A stretch of 64,000 bases of DNA from Camelimonas lactis (GTDB lineage Bacteria; Pseudomonadota; Alphaproteobacteria; Rhizobiales; Beijerinckiaceae), in assembly GCF_004342915.1 (NCBI RefSeq), contig NZ_SLWL01000014.1, positions 26,413 to 90,412 of the forward strand, written 5' to 3'. The notes under the pieces were generated by a model, which was given only the letters and a program-made list of their open reading frames with translations, was not told the DNA's origin and made no database searches. The position numbers and the translations under genes are program-made. The first letter of the stretch is position 1, and every line of letters begins with the position of its first letter. This document shows, in pieces, positions 35,790 through 45,498 of the stretch.

Positions 35790-38498
35790 TCAGCCGGCCT
35801 TGCGCGACCACCAGCCGCTGCGACGTGGCCGGGCGGGGTCCGTCTCCTGGGTCAGAACCACGGTTTCCGGCTCTGGCGTCGCCGCGACAATGCTGGCCGC
35901 GTCAGGCGCGGGCTCCGCCGCTGCGTCCGCAGGCTCCGTCTGCCCGGCGGCGGCTTCCCCGGTCTGCGGCTCGCTGGCGGTGACAGAAGGCTCCGCTGCG
36001 GCAGCGTCCGGCTGCGCCTGCTCGCTGGCGCCAAAGGGCGTCCAGCCGCCAGTCTCCACCACCGCGCTCTCGGCAAAGCCGGCGGGCTCGGCCGTGTCTC
36101 CCATGCGATAATCAGCCACCGGAGCAAGGGAAGGGCCGCCATCACGCTCATCGCGACGGCCGCCGCGGCGGCCGCGACGACGACGACGCCCGCCGCGCTC
36201 GCCAGCATCATCGCCCGCATCGTCGGTTGCGCCTTCGCCGGCGCCAGCTTCCTCGCTCACGGCCTCCTGGGCGGGGCCTTCACCGGCCAGGCCAGCATCA
36301 GCGTCGTCGCCGCCCGCATCCGCAACAGCATCGCGGTCATCATCGCCAACCTCACCAGCGGCGCCCTCAAAGCCGTTGTCGTCCTCTCCGCGACCACCAC
36401 GACGGCGACGGCGGCGACGGCGGCGGCGGTTGTCGCTGTCGCCATTATCGCCGTTCTGCTCTCCGGCGGCAGCCGGGGCTTCCTCGCGCTCGTCCTCGCC
36501 GGCCTCGATCTCGATAGCCTCGCCCTCGATCGCCTGCGTGTCGTCAGCGAAGAAGCTCTCCAGCTGCACGCCCGTGGCCGGGGCCCGCGCCACGCCGGTC
36601 GCCGGTTCGCCGCGCTCCAGGTGGTAATGGGTCTGGCCGATCAGCGTGTCGTCCACCAGCACGCAGATCTCGACGCCGAAGCGCGATTCCAGATCGCGCA
36701 GATGGTTGCGCTTCTGGTTGAGGATATACAGCGCCACCTCGGTGCGGGTGCGGACATTGAGGTTGTGGCTGTTATTGCGGATCAGCGCTTCCTCCAGCAT
36801 GCGCAGCACCTGCAGGGCGATCGACGGCACGGAGCGGACCGTGCCGGCGCCGGCGCAGTGCGGGCAGGGGATCGAGGAGCTTTCCAGCACGCCGGTGCGG
36901 ATGCGCTGGCGCGACATTTCCATCAGGCCGAATGGCGAGATGCGGCCCACCTGAATGCGGGCCCGGTCGTTCTTCAGGCACTCCTTGAGCTTCTTCTCAA
37001 CCGCGCGGTTGTTGCGGCCTTCCTCCATGTCGATGAAATCGATCACGATCAGGCCGGCGAGGTCGCGCAGGCGAAGCTGACGGGAAATCTCTTCCGCCGC
37101 TTCCAGATTGGTGCGCAGCGCCGTGTCCTCGATCGAGTGCTCACGGGTGGAGCGGCCCGAGTTCACGTCGATCGACACCAGCGCTTCCGTCGGGTTGATG
37201 ACGATATAGCCGCCCGACTTCAGCGTGACATGGGTGGAGAACATGGCGTCGAGCTGCGGCTCCACGCCGTAATGGGCGTAAAGCGGCTGCGCGCCCTTGT
37301 ACTGGCGCACCACGCCGGCGTTGTCCGGCATCAGCATGCGCATGAAATCACGCGCCTCGCTGAAACCGGCGTCGCCGGAAACCAACACGTCGTCGATATC
37401 GCTGTTGTAGAGGTCGCGGATGGCGCGCTTGATCAGCGAGCCTTCCTCATAGACCAGGCACGGAGCTGAAGACTTGAGAGTGAGCTCGCGCACGCTCTCC
37501 CACAGGCGCAGCAGATACTCGAAATCGCGCGTCACTTCCTGGGGCGTGCGCGAGGCGCCGGCGGTGCGCAGAATGATGCCCATGCCCTGCGGCACTTCCA
37601 GCGCCGAGGCGATTTCCTTCAGGCGCTTGCGGTCGCCGGAATTGGTGATCTTGCGGGAAATGCCGCCGCCGCGCGCCGTGTTGGGCATCAGCACCGAATA
37701 GCGGCCGGCGAGGGAAAGGTACGTGGTCAGGGCCGCGCCCTTGTTGCCGCGCTCTTCCTTCACCACCTGGACCAGCAGGATCTGCCGGCGCTTGATGACT
37801 TCCTGAATCTTGTACTGACGACGGCTGGAGCGGAAGCGACGCTCGGAAACTTCTTCCAGCGCGTCGGCGCCGCCGACCTGCTCAACGGAATCGTCTTCAT
37901 CCTCGCCGTCGTCGCCGTTTTCGCCATTTTCGGCGTCGGCCGCTGTTTCGACGTCTCCGTCCGCCTCGCCGCCCACGGTCTCGACCACGTCGTCGCCGGA
38001 GGCCGACAGTTCGGTCACCGAGCCCACGTCATCGAACGTGACGGCGTCCGCGGCGGTTTCACCCGATGCATCGTCGTCATGACCGGAGGCTTCGTCCCCG
38101 GACACGGTCGCCTCGGCGGAAACAGAATCGCTGTTGCGCGCCCGCATGCTGCGATCGCGGCGCGATTTGCGACGGGCGCCGCGCTCTTCTTCCTGCTCCT
38201 CGCGCGCGGCTTCCTCGGCCTGCTCGGCGAGCAGCGCCTGCCGGTCGGCGACCGGGATCTGGTAGTAGTCAGGGTGAATCTCGCTGAAGGCGAGAAAACC
38301 GTGGCGATTGCCGCCATATTCAACGAACGCCGCCTGCAGCGAGGGCTCTACCCGGGTGACCTTGGCGAGATAGATATTGCCGCGGAGCTGGCGCCGGCTC
38401 GATGATTCGAAATCGAATTCTTCAACCTTCTGACCGCGAACCACGACCACCCGGGTTTCCTCCGGGTGGGACGCGTCGATAAGCATCTTGTTGGCCAT
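35790..38498 (-). CDS. rne: Ribonuclease E
   Basis: This 902-residue endoribonuclease is central to mRNA decay and rRNA processing and scaffolds the degradosome. It has an N-terminal S1 domain (RGNIYLAKVTRVEPSLQAAF...) interrupted by a large acidic insertion (about residues 90-220), a known alphaproteobacterial trait. The magnesium-binding catalytic motif IDFID is near 486-490, and the zinc-link CPHC at 545-548. The C-terminal tail is disordered with long Arg runs (RNA binding) and ends RRSGWWSRKAG. GWW (895-897) matches the Caulobacter motif that binds PNPase. ATG 38498 (MANKMLIDA) is the family start. It is divergent from amiC with a 792-base gap. Confidence 0.96.
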   Translation of the reverse strand: MANKMLIDASHPEETRVVVVRGQKVEEFDFESSSRRQLRGNIYLAKVTRVEPSLQAAFVEYGGNRHGFLAFSEIHPDYYQIPVADRQALLAEQAEEAAREEQEEERGARRKSRRDRSMRARNSDSVSAEATVSGDEASGHDDDASGETAADAVTFDDVGSVTELSASGDDVVETVGGEADGDVETAADAENGENGDDGEDEDDSVEQVGGADALEEVSERRFRSSRRQYKIQEVIKRRQILLVQVVKEERGNKGAALTTYLSLAGRYSVLMPNTARGGGISRKITNSGDRKRLKEIASALEVPQGMGIILRTAGASRTPQEVTRDFEYLLRLWESVRELTLKSSAPCLVYEEGSLIKRAIRDLYNSDIDDVLVSGDAGFSEARDFMRMLMPDNAGVVRQYKGAQPLYAHYGVEPQLDAMFSTHVTLKSGGYIVINPTEALVSIDVNSGRSTREHSIEDTALRTNLEAAEEISRQLRLRDLAGLIVIDFIDMEEGRNNRAVEKKLKECLKNDRARIQVGRISPFGLMEMSRQRIRTGVLESSSIPCPHCAGAGTVRSVPSIALQVLRMLEEALIRNNSHNLNVRTRTEVALYILNQKRNHLRDLESRFGVEICVLVDDTLIGQTHYHLERGEPATGVARAPATGVQLESFFADDTQAIEGEAIEIEAGEDEREEAPAAAGEQNGDNGDSDNRRRRRRRRRRGGRGEDDNGFEGAAGEVGDDDRDAVADAGGDDADAGLAGEGPAQEAVSEEAGAGEGATDDAGDDAGERGGRRRRRGRRGGRRDERDGGPSLAPVADYRMGDTAEPAGFAESAVVETGGWTPFGASEQAQPDAAAAEPSVTASEPQTGEAAAGQTEPADAAAEPAPDAASIVAATPEPETVVLTQETDPARPRRSGWWSRKAG

Positions 38499-39059
38499 AG
38501 TGAACTTCCGTTGTCGCAAGCCCCGGAAAAAGCGCGCGCCTCCGGCAAGCGGCCAGAGACGGGATTCCCTTGTGTGGGCTGCGATTGCGCCAGACGAATC
38601 CGGAACTGGAACGGCCGGCGCATGATTGTGGAGGGGAACGAAGGAGGAGCGAAGGCCGCGTCGCGTCTGACAGCCCCGAACGACCGCCGCCGCAAACCTG
38701 TGCGGTCAATGGCAGATCGGACTGGGCCAGAACCCGGCGCGCGCCCATTAAAATTCCTCGTGACGCCACGCTGGCCAAAAGACCACGGGCAAATAACTGC
38801 TCGCAAGCAGCTGAAAAAACGCCCCGCCGCGATCCGGAAATGGGTCCGTCGTGCAGCCGCGTGGATCAAAAGACGCGGGGAGCGTCAAATCCGCTGGCTG
38901 TTCCGGCGACTGGCGCCGTCCGCCGATCTGGCAGACGCGCGCCGATTTGCGGCGGGTTACACCATCAATACATAGCCGGCCCCTTGCTTGGCAAGTTGAA
39001 TGTTCCAGCCGTCGCGCCCCCGGGCTGATTCCCGCCGGAAGCGGGCCCCGTTATGATGA

Positions 39060-39082
39060 CCGGCGCACGGACATTGCGCCGG
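39060..39082. other. Hairpin in the rne-amiC intergenic region
   Basis: CCGGCGCA (39060-39067) pairs with TGCGCCGG (39075-39082) around a 7-base loop; one more A-T pair extends it. It could be part of a structured rne leader. Confidence 0.45.
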
Positions 39083-39100
39083 TTCAGGTTCAGGCGACCT

Positions 39101-39130
39101 GTCCCGGAATCCCGCAGTCGGGATCGGGAC
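39101..39130. other. Hairpin in the rne-amiC intergenic region
   Basis: GTCCCG (39101-39106) and ATCCCG (39109-39114) pair with CGGGAT (39119-39124) and CGGGAC (39125-39130), a 12-pair stem with a 2-base bulge and a CAGT loop. Confidence 0.45.
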
Positions 39131-39290
39131 AGTTTGCGGCCGGATCGCGCAGGTTAAGGGGCAATCACCGCCAGGCTGTTGATTCTGACAACATTTTCGG
39201 CGCCGCGAGGGATGCACCGCCGGTTCGACCTCTCCGGCAATCGACGGCAGGCTCTTAAAGCAGGGCCAGAACTGTATTATAGCAGGCTGC

Positions 39291-40631
39291 ATGCAGGACG
39301 GGACGCAGACGCCGCAAGGGCAAACAGCGAAACGGCGCCAGGGCGAGCCAGCCGCCAGACTGAAGCGCGACCGGGCGATCGCCGTTGCGCTTTCCGTTGC
39401 GCTCGCCGTCGCCGGCCACGCGGCCCAGGCGACGCCCGACGCCGGCTCCGCCGTCAGCGCGCCCCCCGCGCAGGCGTCGGCCCCGGCGGAGACGCGGGCC
39501 GTCACCAACGCCGTGAGCGTGACAGGCGACAACCACGTCACCACCTTGAGCTTCACCATCTCGCGCCCGGTGAAGGCCCGCGCTTTCGTCATGGAGCGCC
39601 CGGACCGGGCTGTCATCGAGTTGCCCGCCGTCAATTTCCAGCTGCCCCAGGGCGCCGGCCGTCACGGCAAGGGCCTCGCCAGCTCGTTCCGCTACGGCGT
39701 GTTCGCGCCGGGAAAATCCCGCATCGTCATCGATCTGGCCGCGCCCGCCGCCGTCACCCGCGTCACCTCGGTCCAGCCGGACAACGCCCTGCCGCGCCTG
39801 GAGATCGACATCACGCGCGTCGACCGGGCCTATTTCCACAAGGAAGCCCGCCTGGCGGCCGGGCAGGGCGCCGGGCAGGCTCCGCCGCCCGCCGCCGTGG
39901 CGCCGCCGGACAACGCCGACCGGCGACCGGTGATCGTGCTCGACCCAGGCCACGGCGGCCTCGATAACGGCGCCATCAATTCCGCCGGACTGGTCGAGAA
40001 GGACATCGTGCTCGCCTTCACGCAGCGGTTGCGCGAACACCTTGAGGCCACGGGGCGCTATCGCGTGATCATGACGCGTGAAGACGATGTGTTTGTATCC
40101 CTGGGTGACCGGGTGCGCATCGCCCAGCAACACCGGGCGGCCCTGTTCCTCTCGGTGCACGCCGACATTCTGCGCGAGAGCCCCGGCGTGCGCGGCGCCA
40201 CCATCTATACCGGCTCGAAACTGGCCACGGACACGGAATCCGCCCAGCTTGCCGACAAGGAAAACGACGCCGACCGCGCAGCGGGCGTCACCTCCCAGGT
40301 CGACAACGATCAGGTGGCGAACATCCTGCTTGACCTCACCATGCGGGAAACCAGGGCCTTCTCCAACGTGCTGGCGACCAGGCTCGTCGGCGGCCTCAGC
40401 CAGGTGATCCGCATGAACAAGAACCCGCACCGTTCGGCGCGGTTCATCGTTCTCACCGCGCCGGACACGCCGTCGGCGCTGCTGGAAATCGGCTATCTTT
40501 CGAGCACCCGCGACGCCGACCTGATGAATTCGCCAGGGTGGCGCGACCGCACCACCGCCGCGCTGGCCAAGGCGATCAACCAGTATTTTGACGGGCGACG
40601 GTCGATGACCGCCCCGGGAATTATCCCCTGA
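39291..40631 (+). CDS. amiC: N-acetylmuramoyl-L-alanine amidase with AMIN domain
   Basis: This 446-residue periplasmic amidase cleaves the stem peptide from peptidoglycan during daughter-cell separation. A basic N-terminal stretch of ~28 residues precedes the signal-peptide core (AIAVALSVALAVAGHAA). An AMIN domain (about 75-175) targets it to the envelope, and the amidase_3 catalytic domain (about 210-440) has VLDPGHGGLDNGA (zinc His), LFLSVHAD (zinc His) and ALLEIGYLSS (catalytic Glu). The order rne-amiC-mrcA-prfB is conserved in alphaproteobacteria. The ribosome binding site is weak. Confidence 0.94.
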   Translation: MQDGTQTPQGQTAKRRQGEPAARLKRDRAIAVALSVALAVAGHAAQATPDAGSAVSAPPAQASAPAETRAVTNAVSVTGDNHVTTLSFTISRPVKARAFVMERPDRAVIELPAVNFQLPQGAGRHGKGLASSFRYGVFAPGKSRIVIDLAAPAAVTRVTSVQPDNALPRLEIDITRVDRAYFHKEARLAAGQGAGQAPPPAAVAPPDNADRRPVIVLDPGHGGLDNGAINSAGLVEKDIVLAFTQRLREHLEATGRYRVIMTREDDVFVSLGDRVRIAQQHRAALFLSVHADILRESPGVRGATIYTGSKLATDTESAQLADKENDADRAAGVTSQVDNDQVANILLDLTMRETRAFSNVLATRLVGGLSQVIRMNKNPHRSARFIVLTAPDTPSALLEIGYLSSTRDADLMNSPGWRDRTTAALAKAINQYFDGRRSMTAPGIIP

Positions 40632-40877
40632 CGGCGGCGCTCCCCGCCGTACCCCGTTCGCGTCTCCTGCGGCGGATTTGTCGCGCGCCGCCGGAATCTT
40701 GCCGCACACATCGCTTTTGATATTCAACAACGGCGTTCGGCAATAGGAATCATGATGGCCGCCCCTGACTCGCGCCGGCGCGCGCCACCATGTAAACACG
40801 CGTATCGTTAACGCGCATTCCCTCCGGGCCGCGGCATCGCGGCGTCCGGTCAATGGCAGACGGCGGGCCAGTTTCGC

Positions 40878-43316
40878 ATGCGTTTTGTTTTGCGTTTCAT
40901 CGCATTTCTCTTCGGGCTGGCTTTCACGGTCACGGTCGTGGGCGCCGCTGTGGTCGGCTATTTCATCTGGCATTATTCCCAGGATCTGCCGGACTACACC
41001 CAGCTGCGCGACTACGAGCCGCCGGTGATGACCCGCTTCCACGCCCGCGACGGCCGGCTGCTGGCCGAATATGCGCGTGAGCGGCGTCTGTTCCTGCCGA
41101 TCCAGGCGATTCCGCGCCAGGTGGTCGCCGCCTTCCTCTCGGCCGAGGACAAAAATTTCTACAGCCACGTTGGCGTCGACCCCTTCGGCACCCTGCGCGC
41201 CGTGGTGCAGAACGTCGGCCGCAAGAGCTCGGGCCAGCGCGAGCAGGGCGCCTCGACCATTACCCAGCAGGTGGCGAAGAACTTCCTTGTCGGCAACCAG
41301 CGCAGCTACGAGCGCAAGATCCGAGAGGCGCTGGTCGCCCTGCGCATCGAGAACGCCTACACCAAGGACAAGATTCTCGAGCTGTATCTGAACGAGATTT
41401 ATCTGGGTTCAGGCAACTATGGCGTCGCCGCCGCCGCCCTGAACTATTTCGGCAAATCGGTGCACGAACTGACCGTCGCCGAGGCCGCCTATCTGGCGGC
41501 GTTGCCCAAGGCGCCCAACAATTACAACGCGTTCCGCCACACCGCAGCGGCCACCGATCGCCGCAACTGGGTGATCGAGCGCATGTACGAGAACGACTAC
41601 ATCACCCGCGAGCAGGCCGACCAGGCCCGCAGGCAGCCGCTGGGCGTCTCGCCGCGCTCGCTTTCTCCCAACACCTACGCCGCCGGCTATTTCGCCGAGG
41701 AAGTGCGCCGCGAGATCGCCGAGCGCTACGGCGAGAAGAAGCTGTACGACGGCGGCCTCTCGGTGCGCACGACGCTCGATCCGACCATGCAGGCCATGGC
41801 CCGCAAGGCGCTGGTCGACGGTCTGGTGCGTTACGACGAAGCGCGCGGCTGGCATGGGGTGGTGGACAGGATCGACCTGCGGGAGACGGCGGACTGGGGC
41901 AAGGCCCTGGGCGAGCAGAAGACCCTGACCGACGTGCAGCCCTGGCGTCTCGCCGTGGTGCTGGACAGCAGCGCCGCCGGCGTGCGCATCGGCCTGCAGC
42001 CGGAGCGCAACGGCAATGGCTCGCTCGATACGCGCCGCGTCACCGGCCAGATCGACGCCGACGGCGTGCGCTGGACGCGCAAGGGCAAGCCCGGCGCCTT
42101 CCTGTCGCCTGGCGACGTCATTTACGCCGAGCCCATCGAAAAGAAGCCTGGCTTCTATCGCCTGCGCCAGATTCCGGCGATCTCCGGCGCCATGGTGGCG
42201 ATGGACCCGCTGACCGGCCGCGTCTTCGCCATGGTCGGCGGCTTCTCCTTCGACCAGAGCGAGTTCAACCGCGCCACCCAGGCGCAGCGCCAGCCAGGCT
42301 CCTCGTTCAAGCCGATCGTTTACGCCACGGCGCTGGACAACGGCTACACCCCGTCCACCACCGTCTACGATTCGCCGATCGAGATCGAACAGGGGCCCGG
42401 CCTGCCGCCATGGCGGCCAGAGAACTACAGCGGCAAGTTCTCCGGCCCGCACACCCTGCGCTATGGCATCGAGCAATCGCGCAACGTCATGACCGTGCGC
42501 CTGGCGCGCGACGTCGGCATGCCGCTGATCGCCGAGTATTCCCGTCGCTTCGGCGTCTATGACGAGTTGCAGAAATATCTGCCCATGTCGCTGGGCGCCG
42601 GCGAAACCACCGTCATGCGCATGACGGCGGCCTATTCGATGTTCGCCAACGGCGGCAAGCGCATCAAGCCGACGCTGATCGACCGCATTCAGGACCGCTG
42701 GGGCAAGACGATCTACCGTCACGACGAGCGCATCTGTGAAGGCTGCAACGCCGACCACTGGGCCAACCAGTCGGAGCCGACGCTGATCGACCGGCGCGAG
42801 CAGGTCATCGATCCGCTCACCGCGTACCAGATCACCCATATTCTGGAAGGCGTGGTGCAGCGCGGCACCGCCACCATGCTGAAGGCGGTGGGCAAACCGC
42901 TGGCGGGCAAGACCGGCACCACCAATGACGCCAAGGACGTGTGGTTCGTCGGCTTTTCGCCGGATCTCGCCGTTGGCGTTTACCTCGGCTATGATCAGCC
43001 CCGGTCGCTGGGCGGTCGCGTCACCGCCGGCCATCTGGCCGCGCCCGTGGTGCGCGACTTCCTCAACATGGCGCTGAAGGACAAGCCGGCCACGCCATTC
43101 CGCGTGCCGCCAGGCATCAAGCTGGTGAAGGTCAACGCCAAAACCGGCCTGCGCGCCAGCGGCGAAGGCGGCGCCGTGATTCTGGAGGCCTTCAAGCCTG
43201 GCACCGCGCCCCCGGACTATGTGGCTGGAGGTGAATCCGCTCCGCGTCCGCAGGCGTCGCCCCAGGCGTACCAGCCGGCGCCGCAGGAATATGACGGTGG
43301 AGGCGGGGGCTTCTGA
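40878..43316 (+). CDS. mrcA: Penicillin-binding protein 1A, bifunctional peptidoglycan synthase
   Basis: This 812-residue class A PBP has a membrane anchor (about 5-30). The glycosyltransferase GT51 domain has E90 in SAEDKNFYSHVGVDP and the GASTITQQVAKN motif. The PBP1A-specific OB-like insert (about 330-420) and a transpeptidase domain follow, with S475-S-F-K478 (SxxK), SRN (SxN) and AGKTGTT (KTG). It polymerises glycan strands and cross-links them in the periplasm. The C-terminal tail is Pro/Gln/Gly-rich. It follows amiC after 246 bases, and prfB follows after 144 bases on the same strand. Confidence 0.97.
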   Translation: MRFVLRFIAFLFGLAFTVTVVGAAVVGYFIWHYSQDLPDYTQLRDYEPPVMTRFHARDGRLLAEYARERRLFLPIQAIPRQVVAAFLSAEDKNFYSHVGVDPFGTLRAVVQNVGRKSSGQREQGASTITQQVAKNFLVGNQRSYERKIREALVALRIENAYTKDKILELYLNEIYLGSGNYGVAAAALNYFGKSVHELTVAEAAYLAALPKAPNNYNAFRHTAAATDRRNWVIERMYENDYITREQADQARRQPLGVSPRSLSPNTYAAGYFAEEVRREIAERYGEKKLYDGGLSVRTTLDPTMQAMARKALVDGLVRYDEARGWHGVVDRIDLRETADWGKALGEQKTLTDVQPWRLAVVLDSSAAGVRIGLQPERNGNGSLDTRRVTGQIDADGVRWTRKGKPGAFLSPGDVIYAEPIEKKPGFYRLRQIPAISGAMVAMDPLTGRVFAMVGGFSFDQSEFNRATQAQRQPGSSFKPIVYATALDNGYTPSTTVYDSPIEIEQGPGLPPWRPENYSGKFSGPHTLRYGIEQSRNVMTVRLARDVGMPLIAEYSRRFGVYDELQKYLPMSLGAGETTVMRMTAAYSMFANGGKRIKPTLIDRIQDRWGKTIYRHDERICEGCNADHWANQSEPTLIDRREQVIDPLTAYQITHILEGVVQRGTATMLKAVGKPLAGKTGTTNDAKDVWFVGFSPDLAVGVYLGYDQPRSLGGRVTAGHLAAPVVRDFLNMALKDKPATPFRVPPGIKLVKVNAKTGLRASGEGGAVILEAFKPGTAPPDYVAGGESAPRPQASPQAYQPAPQEYDGGGGGF

Positions 43317-43460
43317 TCCTCCCCGTCGGCGGGCTTCTGCCCCATGGCGCACGGCCGGGCGGCGGTTTACATGAGCGGCCGGTGCGGCTAGAGCCTGATC
43401 GCGGCGGGCAGTCCCGCTCCGAATGTTCAAGCGTTTTTGCGTATCCAGAAAAGAACCGAC

Positions 43461-44589
43461 ATGCGTGCAGAAATCCAATCGCTGGCAGAAGCGGCCAAGC
43501 AGTCCGTGGGACTGCTGAGGAGGCATCTTTGACTGGGATGTCGCCGTCAAACGTCTCGCAGAGCTGAACGCCCTTTCTGAATCTCCCGAGTTCTGGAACG
43601 ACGCGGACGCGGCCCAGAAGCTGATGCGCGAGCGCACCGATCTGGAAGAGCGCATCGGCGCCATCGAGCGCATGGAGCGCGACCTCGGCGATTCCATCGA
43701 GCTCATCGACATGGGCGAGGCGGAAGGCGACGCGGATATCGTCACCGAGGGCGAGGAGGCGATCCGCGCCATCGCGGCTGAAGCCGGCAAACGCCAGATC
43801 GAGACCCTGCTCTCCGGCGAGGCGGACGCCAACGACACCTATCTGGAAGTGCACTCGGGCGCTGGCGGCACCGAAAGCCAGGACTGGGCCAGCATGCTGC
43901 TGCGCATGTATACCCGCTGGGCCGAGCGCAAGGGCTTCAAGGTCGACGTGATCGAATACACCGCTGGCGAAGAAGCCGGCATCAAGGGCGCCACGCTCCA
44001 GATTAAAGGGCATAACGCCTATGGCTGGCTGAAGACCGAGTCCGGCGTGCATCGCCTGGTGCGGATTTCGCCGTTCGATTCCAACGCCCGGCGCCACACC
44101 AGCTTCGCCTCCGCCTGGGTTTACCCGGTGGTGGACGACCGCATCCAGGTGGACGTCAACGAATCGGATTGCCGCATCGACACCTTCCGCGCCTCTGGCG
44201 CCGGCGGCCAGCACGTCAACACCACCGACTCGGCGGTGCGCATCACCCACATTCCCACCGGAATCGTGGTGGCCTGCCAGCAGGAGCGCTCCCAGCACAA
44301 GAACCGCGCCACGGCGTGGAACATGCTGCGCGCCCGGCTGTACGAGCTGGAACTGCAGAAGCGCGAGGAGAAGGCCAACGCCGAAACCGCCGCCAAGACG
44401 GATATCGGCTGGGGCCACCAGCTGCGCTCCTATGTGCTGCAGCCCTACCAGCTGGTGAAGGACCTGCGCACCGGCGTGCAGTCCACCAGCCCGGACGACG
44501 TGCTCGACGGCGATCTCGATCCCTTCGTCGAAGCCGCCCTGGCGCACCGTGTCTATGGCGGCGCGGCCGAAGTGGAAGACATCGACTGA
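43461..44589 (+). CDS. prfB: Peptide chain release factor 2, expressed by programmed +1 frameshift
   Basis: RF2 (375 residues after frameshifting) releases polypeptides at UGA and UAA. The first 23 codons (ATG 43461, [19 protein letters not shown]...) end at an in-frame TGA (43530-43532). Skipping T43530 continues as [12 protein letters not shown] in the +1 frame to the stop at 44589. The stop-codon recognition tripeptide SPF (in [15 protein letters not shown]) and the peptidyl-transferase GGQ (248-250) are present. The coding sequence is therefore 43461-43529 joined to 43531-44589. A strong terminator follows. This is regulation, not a broken gene: low RF2 slows UGA reading and favours the shift. 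Confidence 0.96.
43518..43533 (+). promoter_or_regulatory. Programmed +1 frameshift site of prfB
   Basis: AGGAGG (43518-43523) acts as an internal Shine-Dalgarno, followed by CAT and the slippery CTT TGA C (43527-43533). Order and spacing are the same as in E. coli prfB. Confidence 0.92.
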
Positions 44590-44611
44590 ACGGGTTTTGC
44601 CCGAACATCAG

Positions 44612-44643
44612 AAGGCCCGGCTCCGCAAGGACCGGGCCTTTTG
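44612..44643 (+). terminator. Intrinsic terminator between prfB and bcp
   Basis: AAGGCCCGG (44612-44620) pairs with CCGGGCCTT (44632-44640), with an inner TCC-GCAA-GGA stem capped by a GNRA-type tetraloop and TTTT following. The symmetrical A and T flanks suit both convergent genes. Confidence 0.85.
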
Positions 44644-44667
44644 CTTGCCGCGTTCCGAAACGCGCTC

Positions 44668-45132
44668 TCAGGCGGCGCGCGCCGCCGCCAGCACTTCGGC
44701 GGCGTGGCCCGCAGGCTTCACCTTGCGCCAGATGCGGATGATTTTGCCATCGGCGCCGATCAGCACGGTGGTGCGCTCCACCCCCATGTACTTGCGGCCA
44801 TACATGCTTTTTTCCACCCAGACGCCCCATGCCGCCAGCGTCGTCTGCTCCGGGTCGGCGGCAAGGGCGATGTCCAGCCCATGCTTCGCCGCGAACTTCT
44901 GGTGGGAGGCGACCGCATCGGGCGAAACGCCGATCACCGTCACGCCCGCCGCCTCGAACTGCGGTTTCAGGGCGTTGAACTCCAGCGCCTCCGTGGTGCA
45001 GCCTGGCGTATTGTCCTTTGGGTAAAAGTACACGACCACCTTCCGACCCCTGAGACCAGCGAGCGAAACTTCCCCGCCAGCGCCCAGGGGCAGCCGGAGA
45101 TCCGGCGCCAGAAAGCCTTCTTTAAGCGGCAT
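44668..45132 (-). CDS. bcp: BCP-type thiol peroxidase (peroxiredoxin), single cysteine
   Basis: This 154-residue peroxiredoxin reduces hydroperoxides. The peroxidatic cysteine is C45 in YPKDNTPGCTTEALEF. The position of the resolving cysteine in E. coli BCP (Cys50) is Leu here, and no other cysteine exists, so the enzyme must work as a 1-Cys type or be resolved by a partner thiol. ATG 45132 is preferred over ATG 45138 because AAGGA abuts the earlier ATG but is six bases from the later one. It is divergent from the large AsmA-like gene and convergent with prfB. Confidence 0.93.
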   Translation of the reverse strand: MPLKEGFLAPDLRLPLGAGGEVSLAGLRGRKVVVYFYPKDNTPGCTTEALEFNALKPQFEAAGVTVIGVSPDAVASHQKFAAKHGLDIALAADPEQTTLAAWGVWVEKSMYGRKYMGVERTTVLIGADGKIIRIWRKVKPAGHAAEVLAAARAA

Positions 45133-45138
45133 ACGCAT

Positions 45139-45498
45139 TCCTTTCCAGGGAGAATCCCGGCAGAATCCGGACGCCGGACGGATTGCGAACGTTATCCATT
45201 TGTAACCGGCATTCTGAAAAATGTGGCCGGCAGGCCGGGAATCATATTGCTCTGGAGCACAGGTTCATCATTCCGCGCCAGACCGCCAGCCCCATCCCGC
45301 CCGGCGGCGCCCGGCGCAAGGGCGGCGCCCTGGAGCTTGCCCGCCGGGCGCGCCAGGCCGGGCGTCCCGGGCGAGGGGCGCCGACGTCACGCAGACGCCA
45401 GCATCATGGGGGCGTCAGACAACAGGGGGGCAGCTGGTTCAGCCCGTCTGGACCTTGCCTGACCTTACCGTACGCCTGAACGAAGGGAATGCCCCCGG
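45139..45498. other. Divergent intergenic region, bcp and AsmA-like gene
   Basis: No gene is supported in these 360 bases. The first part is slightly AT-rich (45180-45260) and may hold promoters for both genes; the rest is GC-rich with imperfect dyads. Confidence 0.5.

Larger units (their letters stand above)
38499..39290. other. Divergent intergenic region and long leader between rne and amiC
   Basis: No gene is supported in these 792 bases. They must hold the rne promoter and 5' leader on the minus strand and the amiC promoter on the plus strand. GTATTATAG at 39274-39282 is a candidate -10 on either strand. Two stable hairpins lie at 39060-39082 and 39101-39130. Confidence 0.55.

Noticed and set aside
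43461..43532. prfB as a frameshifted pseudogene
   Set aside because: The stop and slippery sequence match the known programmed frameshift with correct Shine-Dalgarno spacing, and the rest of the gene is intact.
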